A stretch of 11,131 bases of DNA from an uncultured Clostridia bacterium (GTDB lineage Bacteria; Bacillota; Clostridia; Oscillospirales; Acutalibacteraceae), in contig CALCBQ010000126.1 in the NCBI GenBank assembly GCA_937897215.1, forward strand, positions 1-11,131. Reading direction: 5' to 3'. Positions 1-5,000 of the stretch are shown one piece after another (positions within the stretch are counted from its first letter, which is position 1; each line of letters begins with the position of its first letter). A program made the translations under genes and the position numbers. The notes below the pieces were generated by a model. That model was not told the DNA's origin and did no database searches. It saw only the letters and a list, made by a program, of their open reading frames with translations.

Positions 1-2
1 AT

Positions 3-632
3 ATGGCAAAGCTTTTGGGGTATGACATAATCGCCCTCACCGACCACAACTCCTGCCTTAACTGCCCCGCCGCAATGAAAGCGGGCGAGGAGGCGGGTAT
101 TACAGTTGTGCCCGGAATGGAACTTTGCACATCAGAAGAAATTCATACAGTTTGCCTTTTTCCAACTCTTGAAAACGCGTTGAAATTTTCAGAATACGTG
201 AAAACTACAATGCCACCCGTTAAAAATGACGAAAGCATTTTCGGTAATCAGTACATAATGGACGATACCGACCGGATTTTAGGTAACGAAGAAATCCTTT
301 TAACAACTGCATCAGGAATAAGCATTGATGATGTTGTAGCAGAAGTTTCACGATTTAACGGAGTAGTATTTCCAGCCCACCTTGACCGAGCATCTTATTC
401 GGTGCTTTCAGTTTTGGGCTTTATGTACCCTGAAATGAATTTTACTTGTGCCGAGTTTACACACAAAGCGTATATTCCACAGTATGAAGAAAAACACCCT
501 TTGCTTAAAGGAATGAAATATCTTCGCAACTCCGATGCCCACTATCTTGAAAATATGGTAGAGGCAAGTGAAGAAATCGACCTTTCTGAATGTAGTGCAA
601 AAGCGGTAGTGGATTATATACTGAACAAATAA
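3..632 (+). CDS. PHP-domain phosphoesterase-like protein (5' end outside window)
   Basis: The 209 visible residues form most of a PHP (polymerase and histidinol phosphatase) metal-dependent phosphoesterase. Visible metal-site motifs are TDHN (residues 13-16), GMEL with Glu40, EIH with His48, PAHLD (124-128) and NSDAH (176-180), in the order usual for stand-alone PHP proteins. The family's opening motif (DxHxH followed by SPC) is absent. The Met at base 3 is followed by AKLLGYDIIALTDHN, which in this family sits inside the protein, so the real start lies left of the window and about 30-40 residues are missing. PHP enzymes of this kind are cytoplasmic and hydrolyse phosphoesters such as nucleoside phosphates; the substrate cannot be read from the sequence. 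No partner gene is visible. The second palindrome downstream (746-767) is followed by T-rich sequence and may end its transcript. Confidence 0.88.
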   Translation: MAKLLGYDIIALTDHNSCLNCPAAMKAGEEAGITVVPGMELCTSEEIHTVCLFPTLENALKFSEYVKTTMPPVKNDESIFGNQYIMDDTDRILGNEEILLTTASGISIDDVVAEVSRFNGVVFPAHLDRASYSVLSVLGFMYPEMNFTCAEFTHKAYIPQYEEKHPLLKGMKYLRNSDAHYLENMVEASEEIDLSECSAKAVVDYILNK

Positions 633-663
633 GTGCAAAATGCAAAACGCAAAGTGCAAAATG
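631..663. repeat. Short direct repeat (AAGTGCAAAATG twice)
   Basis: Two identical 12-base copies of AAGTGCAAAATG lie at 631-642 and 652-663, with the related CAAAACGC between them. They begin at the PHP stop codon (630-632) and sit next to two palindromic repeats. The tract is non-coding in the sense of its neighbours and looks like repeat-derived intergenic DNA. Confidence 0.6.
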
Positions 664-688
664 TAGGAACTGCGTTGCAATTATAAAT

Positions 689-713
689 GTAGGGGCGATT
701 CACGAATCGCCCG
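689..713. repeat. Short palindromic intergenic repeat, copy A
   Basis: The head TGTAGGG (partly within the stem) leads into a perfect 9-bp palindrome: GGGCGATTC (693-701) and GAATCGCCC (704-712), separated by AC. It is GC-rich in an AT-rich spacer and shares its GTAGGG head with copies at 743-767 and 3645-3721, so it looks like a member of a dispersed palindromic repeat family. No T-run follows, so a terminator role is unlikely. Confidence 0.65.
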
Positions 714-740
714 AAAAGGCAATTGCATCAACTAAGAAAA

Positions 741-775
741 TGTAGGGGACGCTGACCACAGCGTCCCATTTTTAA
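741..775. repeat. Short palindromic intergenic repeat, copy B, possible terminator
   Basis: The same TGTAGGG head precedes a second perfect 9-bp palindrome, GGGACGCTG (746-754) and CAGCGTCCC (759-767), with loop ACCA. The stem differs from copy A while the head is kept. It is followed by ATTTTTAA, so the plus-strand transcript of the PHP gene could end here. It abuts the stop codon of the minus-strand gene ending at 772. Confidence 0.62.
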
Positions 776-1035
776 TCCTCATACATAGCTTGAAAAATAA
801 ATCGCGTAGCAAACATAATTCCTTTAATAAAGGCATGACGTTCACTTATTCTGTTGAGTTCCGAAACCGCATCATCATATTCTTCAAGGAAAACTATTTG
901 TTCACTTGAAAGTTTTGAACGGAAAGCATCTTCAACTTTTGCATATTTTTTTACAAGAACATCTTCTTTTTTAGTGTTTTTAATTGGCACCTCAATTAAA
1001 TAATAATTCCACAAATCCTCTAAATCTTGTCGCAT
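772..1035 (-). CDS. Small DUF6809-like protein of unknown function
   Basis: This is an 87-residue acidic, probably all-helical protein with no signal peptide or membrane segment. Spaced hydrophobic residues and the C-terminal pattern HAFIKGIMFATRFI resemble the small DUF6809 proteins of Clostridia, which end in a similar Phe/Gly helix; this is recognition from memory, and no function is known. I place the start at the ATG at 1035 because AGGAGGTG (1048-1041) lies 5 bases upstream. The open frame runs on to 1248, but that part overlaps the divergent promoter and the XRE gene. A near-perfect sigma-A promoter (TTGACT, 17 bp, TATAAT) stands just upstream, overlapping a twin palindrome. It is divergent to the XRE gene and probably shares its control. 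Confidence 0.75.
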   Translation of the reverse strand: MRQDLEDLWNYYLIEVPIKNTKKEDVLVKKYAKVEDAFRSKLSSEQIVFLEEYDDAVSELNRISERHAFIKGIMFATRFIFQAMYED

Positions 1036-1054
1036 ATAATCACCTCCTAGCAAT

Positions 1055-1083
1055 ATTATAGAGTTTATAACTCTAAAAGTCAA
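1055..1083 (-). promoter_or_regulatory. Promoter of the DUF6809-like gene
   Basis: Reading the minus strand, TTGACT (1083-1078), a 17-base spacer and TATAAT (1060-1055) form an almost ideal sigma-A promoter. The predicted start near 1048 leaves a leader of only about 13 bases that begins at the ribosome binding site. The whole spacer lies inside operator half 1058-1075, so a bound repressor would block it. Confidence 0.8.
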
Positions 1084-1101
1084 TAGAGTTATAAACTCTA
1101 T
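1058..1101. promoter_or_regulatory. Twin palindromic operator between the divergent XRE and DUF6809-like genes
   Basis: Two 18-bp sites, 1058-1075 (ATAGAGTTTATAACTCTA) and 1084-1101, are exact reverse complements separated by 8 bases. Each site is itself a near-palindrome, TAGAG-7-CTCTA. The left site covers the spacer of the minus promoter. The right site precedes an extended -10 (TGGTAAAAT, 1101-1109) for the plus-strand XRE gene. Two dimer sites over back-to-back promoters are typical of autoregulated XRE repressors, so I infer that the adjacent XRE protein binds here. Confidence 0.78.
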
Positions 1102-1127
1102 GGTAAAATATTTTTGAGGTGTTATAT

Positions 1128-1352
1128 ATGAGATATAATGAATGTATTCGTTTTTTGCGTGAAGATGCTGATAAAACACAAACGGAAATCGCAACATTGT
1201 TACAAGTAGGGCAGAGGACATATTGCGATTATGAAAGTGGTAAGACAAGAATCCCAGTTGATAATTTGATTATACTTGCAAAATATTATAATGTTGATAT
1301 GAATTATATATGTGGAATGAGTAAAATTAAAAGAGAATTTCCGAAAGAATAA
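1128..1352 (+). CDS. XRE-family helix-turn-helix transcriptional regulator
   Basis: The 74-residue protein is a single Cro/C1-type helix-turn-helix domain. TQTEIATLLQVGQRTY (residues 17-32) forms the helix-turn-helix, followed by the usual YESGKTRIPVDNLIILAKYYNVDMNY (35-60). There is no sensing or protease-like domain, so it is probably a plain repressor. The start is the ATG at 1128, with GAGGTG (1116-1121) 6 bases before it; a GTG at 1119 is in frame but lies inside that ribosome binding site. The twin palindrome just upstream covers its promoter and that of the divergent DUF6809-like gene, which suggests autoregulation and control of the neighbour. There is no toxin-like partner on its own strand. 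A hairpin terminator follows at once. Confidence 0.88.
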   Translation: MRYNECIRFLREDADKTQTEIATLLQVGQRTYCDYESGKTRIPVDNLIILAKYYNVDMNYICGMSKIKREFPKE

Positions 1353-1354
1353 AA

Positions 1355-1384
1355 AAGGGACACATCGTGTCCCTTAATTTTTTG
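1355..1384. terminator. Bidirectional terminator between XRE gene and phosphopantetheinyl transferase gene
   Basis: A 9-bp stem, AAGGGACAC (1355-1363) and GTGTCCCTT (1367-1375) with loop ATC, has A-rich sequence before it and AATTTTTT after it. It serves the plus-strand XRE gene and, read in reverse, the converging gene that ends at 1385. Confidence 0.85.
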
Positions 1385-1900
1385 CTATTTAATTTTCTCA
1401 CAAATTGACAATACATAATCATTTACTATTTCTGTGTGGAATTCGTAGCCTTGTAAATCGAAAATGTCAAATCCTTTCATAATTTCATTTACGCCTTGTC
1501 CGTCAATTTTACTGTATGCCTCTTTTTGAGTCCATATTTCATAAAAGAGTTCAGGGGTAGGGTTATTCTTAAAAGTTTCTAATTCTTTACCACAAAAAAC
1601 ACGATTTGAAAGCTTTTCAAGATTTCTTTTTTCGTCTATGAATTCAATATCAATTCCAATGGGATTTTCACTTGTGCAAACTGCAACCATATTGCCACTG
1701 TGCGAAATACTTACAAAACAGTTGTCTGCTATGGGCTTGCCATTTTCTTCATATCGAAGATTTTCTACACCCATATTAAGAAGCTCGGTTGCTGCCGCAA
1801 TACTTTCTGGCTTTTTACAATGGTCTCTAATATTTTGTAGTAAAAGTTTTTTATCATATTCAGTTTTTTCTGTTAGATTAAAGAAATAAACCGATGTCAT
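1385..1900 (-). CDS. 4'-phosphopantetheinyl transferase superfamily protein (Sfp/AcpT type)
   Basis: The 171-residue protein shows the signature motifs of the Sfp-type family: GKP (54-56), SISHSGN (64-70), GIDIE (82-86) and W-T-Q-KEA-Y-S-K (123-131). Asp84, Glu86 and Glu127 match the magnesium-binding residues. Such enzymes transfer 4'-phosphopantetheine from coenzyme A to a serine of a carrier protein in fatty acid, polyketide or non-ribosomal peptide synthesis. At 171 residues it is shorter than B. subtilis Sfp (224), so it could be a compact secondary-metabolism type; no carrier protein or synthase is visible to name its partner. The start is supported by GGTGA (1909-1905). A possible extended -10 (TGATAGAAT, ending at 1916) lies upstream, but the M23 gene ends only 33 bases before it, so read-through is also possible. 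Confidence 0.86.
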   Translation of the reverse strand: MTSVYFFNLTEKTEYDKKLLLQNIRDHCKKPESIAAATELLNMGVENLRYEENGKPIADNCFVSISHSGNMVAVCTSENPIGIDIEFIDEKRNLEKLSNRVFCGKELETFKNNPTPELFYEIWTQKEAYSKIDGQGVNEIMKGFDIFDLQGYEFHTEIVNDYVLSICEKIK

Positions 1901-1914
1901 AAAATCACCGTGTT

Positions 1915-1929
1915 TATTCTATCACAAAA
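1915..1929 (-). promoter_or_regulatory. Possible extended -10 promoter of the phosphopantetheinyl transferase gene
   Basis: On the minus strand TTTTGTGATAGAATA contains TGTGA followed by TAGAAT (1921-1916). The identical 15-mer occurs before the gene starting at 6961. No good -35 is seen, and the predicted start leaves a leader of about 9 bases, so this is a moderate call. Confidence 0.5.
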
Positions 1930-1933
1930 AAAT

Positions 1934-2599
1934 TCAAATATCTACTCTTTTACCTAAATAATCCGATGGCGAAACGGTAACTCCGTCTTTGTATAGTTCA
2001 AAATGCAAGTGAATACCGTCTGCACTTTCAATAGGAATTTCCCCAAGTGTGCCGATTTTACTGTTTGCTTTTATTTCTTCGCCCGGCTTTACGGTGCTGT
2101 CTTTTTGTAATCCGTAGTATTTAGCAGTAAATCCGTTGCCGTGGTTGATTGTAACAATTGTCCCCCAGATTTCGCTGTGCTCAAGTTCTGTTACAACTCC
2201 GTCAGAAATTGCATTGACCTGGTCGCCCTTTGCACCGTTTATGTCAACTCCGTTATGAGTGCGCCAATCGTTAGTTGTTTTATTTTTTACGATTTCGCCT
2301 TTTGAGTATTCTCTTGCCACTTTATCGCCAAGGGGGAATGAGTAAAACACACTTATAGGTGTTTCTTCAGTTGTAGTAACAGGGTCAGTTCTGTCGTCGG
2401 GTACATTCGTAACAGGTGTGTTTACCTGCACATCCTCTGTTGTCTGTTCAGTAGTAGTTGTAGTGTCGCTGGTTTGTGGAGTTGTGGTATTGTCCTTGTT
2501 TGTCATCCAAAGTGAGAAGAGCGTTACACCGCACAACGCCAAGGCAGAAGCGGAATAAATAGTTTTTTTGATTTTTTCCTGATTTTTAATTCTTTTCAA
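1934..2599 (-). CDS. SpoIIQ-like M23 family membrane-anchored peptidase
   Basis: The 221-residue protein has a short basic N-terminus, one membrane segment (about 14-32), a Thr-rich linker (38-80) and a LytM/M23 domain (about 85-216). Zinc-ligand motifs are present: His115 and Asp119 in THNGVDI, and His197/His199 in HLHFEL. The YAHL motif of active M23 enzymes is replaced by YYGL (161-164). This architecture fits SpoIIQ, which spans the forespore membrane and pairs with SpoIIIAH during engulfment; B. subtilis SpoIIQ has lost a zinc ligand, while this one keeps all of them. I choose the TTG at 2599, with GGAGGTG (2614-2608) 8 bases upstream. An in-frame ATG at 2734 would translate a terminator hairpin and gives no family-like sequence. 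The ribosome binding site sits inside a hairpin. A general cell-wall M23 hydrolase is the main alternative. Confidence 0.82.
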   Translation of the reverse strand: MKRIKNQEKIKKTIYSASALALCGVTLFSLWMTNKDNTTTPQTSDTTTTTEQTTEDVQVNTPVTNVPDDRTDPVTTTEETPISVFYSFPLGDKVAREYSKGEIVKNKTTNDWRTHNGVDINGAKGDQVNAISDGVVTELEHSEIWGTIVTINHGNGFTAKYYGLQKDSTVKPGEEIKANSKIGTLGEIPIESADGIHLHFELYKDGVTVSPSDYLGKRVDI

Positions 2600-2606
2600 A
2601 ATAAAA

Positions 2607-2637
2607 GCACCTCCGTCAATATTTTTGACAAAGGTGC
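2607..2637 (-). promoter_or_regulatory. Hairpin that sequesters the M23 ribosome binding site
   Basis: In the minus-strand RNA, GCACCUUUGUCAA (2637-2625) pairs over all 13 positions with UUGACGGAGGUGC (2619-2607), with loop AAAUA. Two pairs are G-U wobbles, which exist only in the minus-strand RNA; on the plus strand they would be A-C mismatches. The stem contains the whole GGAGGTG Shine-Dalgarno. This is direct structural evidence that translation of the TTG-initiated M23 gene may be limited unless the stem opens. Confidence 0.72.
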
Positions 2638-2650
2638 TAAATTTATACAG

Positions 2651-2682
2651 AAAAAAAGGACGGTTGCGGAGCCGTCCTTTTT
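2651..2682 (-). terminator. Intrinsic terminator-like hairpin upstream of the M23 gene
   Basis: On the minus strand AAAAAGGACGG (2682-2672) pairs with CCGTCCTTTTT (2663-2653), an 11-bp stem with an 8-base loop, and the tail is seven T (2657-2651). No upstream minus-strand gene exists for it to terminate, since lexA is divergent. It therefore ends either a small RNA or an attenuated leader of the M23 gene. Confidence 0.78.
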
Positions 2683-2754
2683 CCGACCGATATACATCGG
2701 CCTGAGGGGTTGTTTGAGGATGGGGTATGTGCACCGTGGTCTCCCTTGGTGCAT
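2651..2754 (-). ncRNA. Candidate small RNA or regulatory leader, about 104 nt
   Basis: This minus-strand segment has its own promoter-like sequence upstream and an intrinsic terminator at its end, with no coding capacity that resembles a protein. Its order is: hairpin 1, UGCACC (2753-2748) with GGUGCA (2735-2730) around a 12-base purine-rich loop; a C-rich unpaired stretch (about 2729-2703) with ACCCC, AUCCUC and CCCCUC; hairpin 2, GCCGAU/AUCGGU with loop GUAU (about 2702-2687); then the terminator. The C-rich motifs are complementary to G-rich Shine-Dalgarno sequences, as in several Gram-positive small RNAs. I match it to no known riboswitch. It may instead be a transcription-attenuation leader of the SpoIIQ-like gene. 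Confidence 0.5.
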
Positions 2755-2758
2755 CTAA

Positions 2759-2786
2759 ATAATAACTCTTGATTGTTAAGATACAA
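2759..2786 (-). promoter_or_regulatory. Promoter of the leader/small RNA
   Basis: On the minus strand TTGTAT (2786-2781), a 16-base spacer and TATTAT (2764-2759) form a plausible sigma-A promoter. The predicted start is near 2755-2752, exactly at the first structured hairpin. The match is fair, not ideal. Confidence 0.5.
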
Positions 2787-2868
2787 TGAATAGATGTTTA
2801 ATATTTTGAAAAATAACTGTTAACAAAGTTTAAATATAAGAAAATAAAAAATTTTTTTGAAAATTTAT

Positions 2869-2882
2869 CGAACAAATGTTTA
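2869..2882. promoter_or_regulatory. SOS box (LexA operator) of lexA
   Basis: CGAACAAATGTTTA matches the Bacillus/Clostridia LexA site CGAACRNRYGTTYG at all but the last position. It overlaps the -35 of the lexA promoter, so LexA would repress its own gene. No second good match was seen in the window. Confidence 0.85.
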
Positions 2883-2907
2883 CTTTTTGAAAATTATGTG
2901 TTAGAAT
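2879..2907 (+). promoter_or_regulatory. lexA promoter
   Basis: TTTACT (2879-2884), a 17-base spacer ending in TGTGT, and TAGAAT (2902-2907) give a sigma-A promoter with an extended -10. The SOS box covers its -35. The leader would be about 48 bases to the ATG at 2962. Confidence 0.75.
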
Positions 2908-2961
2908 ATAGAAAATAAAACTGTGTTTTTATAAAAAAACTAAAAAATGAGGAGAATTTTT

Positions 2962-3552
2962 ATGCGCCCCATTAACGATACACAACAAAAAATTTATGAG
3001 TTTCTTTGTGAGCGTTCACAATGCGGTGTTCCACCATCAGTTCGTGAAATCGGCTCTGCGGTTGGTCTTCGTTCAACATCTTCAGTTCAGGCAAACCTTG
3101 ACGCGTTAGAAGAGGCAGGTTATATTGAGCGCGACCCACTCTTAAAGCGTTCAATACGTGTGCTAGGTCAAGCTGAAAATGTAACAAGTGTTCCACTTTT
3201 AGGTACTGTTACCGCTGGTATGCCAATATTGGCAGTTGAACAGATTGAAGGTTATATTCCTTATAACGGCAGAGTTTCTCGTGATAAATCACTTTTTGCA
3301 CTCAAAGTCCGTGGCGAGAGTATGCTCTGGGCAGGTATTCTTGACGGCGACGTTGTAATCTGCGAAAAAACACCTTATGCTACAAATGGCGAAATCGTTG
3401 TTGCTATGATTGAAGACGAAGCAACAGTTAAGCGCTTCTATAAAGAAAACGGTCATTTCAGATTGCAACCTGAAAATGATGCTTATGAACCAATTATTAC
3501 AAATGAAGTAATAATTTTAGGTAAAGTAGTTGCACTTTACAGATATTATTAA
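2962..3552 (+). CDS. lexA: LexA repressor, SOS response regulator and self-cleaving protease
   Basis: The 196-residue protein has the full LexA layout: an N-terminal winged helix-turn-helix (about 1-66, with PPSVREIGSAVGLRSTSSVQ at 24-43) and an S24 autoprotease domain. The cleavage site is Ala85-Gly86 in VTAGMP, the nucleophile is Ser120 in RGESM and the general base is Lys157 in TVKRF; all three are one residue from the E. coli numbering. LexA represses DNA-damage genes and cleaves itself when RecA binds single-stranded DNA. I use the ATG at 2962, which follows GAGGAG (2949-2954) by 7 bases; the in-frame ATG at 2947 lies inside that ribosome binding site. It is a single-gene unit with its own SOS box and terminator. 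The divergent neighbour is the SpoIIQ-like gene with its leader; the SOS box is about 105 bases from that leader's -10, so no link is evident. Confidence 0.97.
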   Translation: MRPINDTQQKIYEFLCERSQCGVPPSVREIGSAVGLRSTSSVQANLDALEEAGYIERDPLLKRSIRVLGQAENVTSVPLLGTVTAGMPILAVEQIEGYIPYNGRVSRDKSLFALKVRGESMLWAGILDGDVVICEKTPYATNGEIVVAMIEDEATVKRFYKENGHFRLQPENDAYEPIITNEVIILGKVVALYRYY

Positions 3553-3560
3553 AAATTTTC

Positions 3561-3590
3561 AGCGAGGGTTTAAGCCCTCGCTTTTTTCTT
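3561..3590 (+). terminator. Terminator of lexA
   Basis: An 8-bp stem, AGCGAGGG (3561-3568) and CCCTCGCT (3575-3582), with a 6-base loop is followed by TTTTT, a clear intrinsic terminator 8 bases after the lexA stop. Confidence 0.9.
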
Positions 3591-3601
3591 GCTTATTCAA
3601 T

Positions 3602-3761
3602 AAATTGGGGTTTGTCGGGATGTTTTGTATTACTAATATGATTGGGTAGGGCGGGGTCTTGACCCCGCCGAAACAGGTAATATATTCGTTTTGGACGGCG
3701 GGGTCAAGACCCCGCCCTACCGTTTGTTTTAAAAAATAGTCATCCCGACAAACTCAAATTT
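3602..3761. mobile_element. MITE-like nested inverted-repeat element, 160 bp
   Basis: Outer arms 3602-3622 and 3741-3761 are inverted repeats matching at 19 of 21 positions, with a perfect 13-bp core GTTTGTCGGGATG/CATCCCGACAAAC. Inside lies a second, perfect 26-bp inverted repeat (3645-3670 and 3696-3721), and each inner arm is itself a palindrome (GCGGGGTCTTGACCCCGC). It has no open reading frame and no clear target-site duplication. The terminal repeats and compact size suggest a non-autonomous transposable element. The inner palindrome shares the GTAGGG head of the copies at 689 and 741, so it may be one repeat inserted into another, or a single large cruciform-forming unit. Confidence 0.6.
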
Positions 3762-3789
3762 GAAAAAAGAGTTTACTATATTTGTATAA

Positions 3790-3818
3790 TTGACAAAAAC
3801 CATAAAAAAGTTTATACT
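3790..3818 (+). promoter_or_regulatory. Sigma-A promoter of the methyltransferase operon
   Basis: A perfect TTGACA (3790-3795), a 17-base spacer and TATACT (3813-3818) lie ahead of the gene starting at 3861, with a predicted start near 3825. No operator-like palindrome is seen on it, which fits constitutive expression. Confidence 0.88.
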
Positions 3819-3860
3819 ACCTATGATTATGGATTTTTTAATTGGCTTGGAGAAAAGTTT

Positions 3861-4976
3861 ATGTTAATTAAGTTTTCTGCACCTTGTCTTTTAGGTCTGG
3901 AAGGTCTTGTGGCACAAGAATTAAAAGATATGGATGCACAAAATGTTGAAGCAAAAAACGGCAGAGTTGATTTTGAAGGCGACGCTAATATTCTTGCCCG
4001 CGCAAACCTCTGCTCAAGATATAGTGAACGAATTTTAATCCGTATGGGCGAATTCAAGGCAATCACATTTGAGCAACTTTTTCAGGGAGTAAAAAAATTG
4101 CCTTGGGAAGAATGGATTGGCAAGTTTGACGAGTTTCCGGTAAAGGGGTATTCACTTAACTCACAACTTCATTCAGTAAGCGACTGTCAGGCAATTATTA
4201 AAAAGGCAGTAGTTGAGCGCCTTAAAGAAAAATACGGAATTTCTTGGTTTGAAGAAAGTGGCGCAAAGCATCAGATTCAGTTTTCAATTATGAAAGATAT
4301 TGTAACTGTTTTTATTGATACTTCAGGTGCAGGTCTTCATAAGCGAGGTTACAGACCTGTTGCAAACGCAGCACCAATTAAAGAGACTTTGGCTGCTGCT
4401 ATGGCAGACCTTGCAAGACTTCGCCACTACCATACACTTTATGACGTTTGTTGTGGGTCAGGTACAATTCTTATTGAGGGCGCTATGAAAGCCCTCAACA
4501 TTGCCCCCGGACTTCATCGTTCATTCATTTCTGAACGCTTTGAAAATATTCCATCATCTGTTTGGCAACAAGAAAGAGGCAGAGCAACTGACCTTGTAAT
4601 CCGTGATGCCGATTTTATGGCTTATGGCTCTGATATTGATTTCCATGCACTTGAAATTGCTCGCGAAAATGCTCGCCGTGCAGGTGTTGGTATGAAAATC
4701 GACTTATCTAAAAAAGATTTGAAAGATTTTGTTCCAAAAAGTGAAAAGGGTACAGTAATCTGCAACCCACCTTATGGTGAACGAATGATGGATATTAAAT
4801 CTGCAGAAGACATTTACAAAACAATGGGCAAAATCTTTAAGCCAAAGCGTGGCTGGGCTTATTATGTAATCAGCCCTGACGAAGATTTTGAAAAATGTTT
4901 CGGCAGAAAAGCTGATAAGCGAAGAAAGTTATACAATGGTATGATTAAATGCCAATTATATATGTATTACAAATAA
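3861..4976 (+). CDS. rlmL: Class I SAM-dependent 23S rRNA guanine-N2 methyltransferase-like protein (RlmL/YpsC type)
   Basis: The 371-residue protein has an N-terminal ferredoxin-like plus THUMP RNA-binding region (about 1-155) and a C-terminal Rossmann methyltransferase domain. The SAM-binding loop is DVCCGSGT (195-202), GSDID (256-260) is motif II, and the catalytic NPPYGER (302-308) is the N-P-P-Y motif of base N2 methylation. HKRGYR (160-165) is typical of the RlmL N-terminal half and B. subtilis YpsC. Family members methylate 23S rRNA guanine (G2445 in E. coli). The E. coli protein is a longer fusion with the RlmK domain, absent here, so the symbol marks the homologous half only. GGAG (3849-3852) lies 8 bases before the ATG. 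It probably forms an operon with the kinase gene 24 bases downstream. Confidence 0.92.
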   Translation: MLIKFSAPCLLGLEGLVAQELKDMDAQNVEAKNGRVDFEGDANILARANLCSRYSERILIRMGEFKAITFEQLFQGVKKLPWEEWIGKFDEFPVKGYSLNSQLHSVSDCQAIIKKAVVERLKEKYGISWFEESGAKHQIQFSIMKDIVTVFIDTSGAGLHKRGYRPVANAAPIKETLAAAMADLARLRHYHTLYDVCCGSGTILIEGAMKALNIAPGLHRSFISERFENIPSSVWQQERGRATDLVIRDADFMAYGSDIDFHALEIARENARRAGVGMKIDLSKKDLKDFVPKSEKGTVICNPPYGERMMDIKSAEDIYKTMGKIFKPKRGWAYYVISPDEDFEKCFGRKADKRRKLYNGMIKCQLYMYYK

Positions 4977-5000
4977 ATTGCTTTTTATGGGTGTGAAATT

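Noticed and set aside
408..680. Minus-strand open frame overlapping the PHP gene
   Set aside because: Shadow of the PHP coding strand plus repeat DNA; it has no recognisable motif.
1036..1248. Longer version of the DUF6809-like protein starting at 1248
   Set aside because: It would run antisense through the XRE gene and the divergent promoter; the ATG at 1035 has a strong AGGAGGTG.
2600..2734. Extending the M23 protein to an ATG at 2734
   Set aside because: The extra residues would be translated from a terminator hairpin and give no family-like sequence; a good ribosome binding site precedes the TTG at 2599.
2642..2754. Assignment of the M23 leader to a known riboswitch (c-di-AMP, T-box, fluoride, guanidine and others)
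   Set aside because: None of the conserved core motifs I know, such as the T-box UGGN sequence, could be found; the class is left open.
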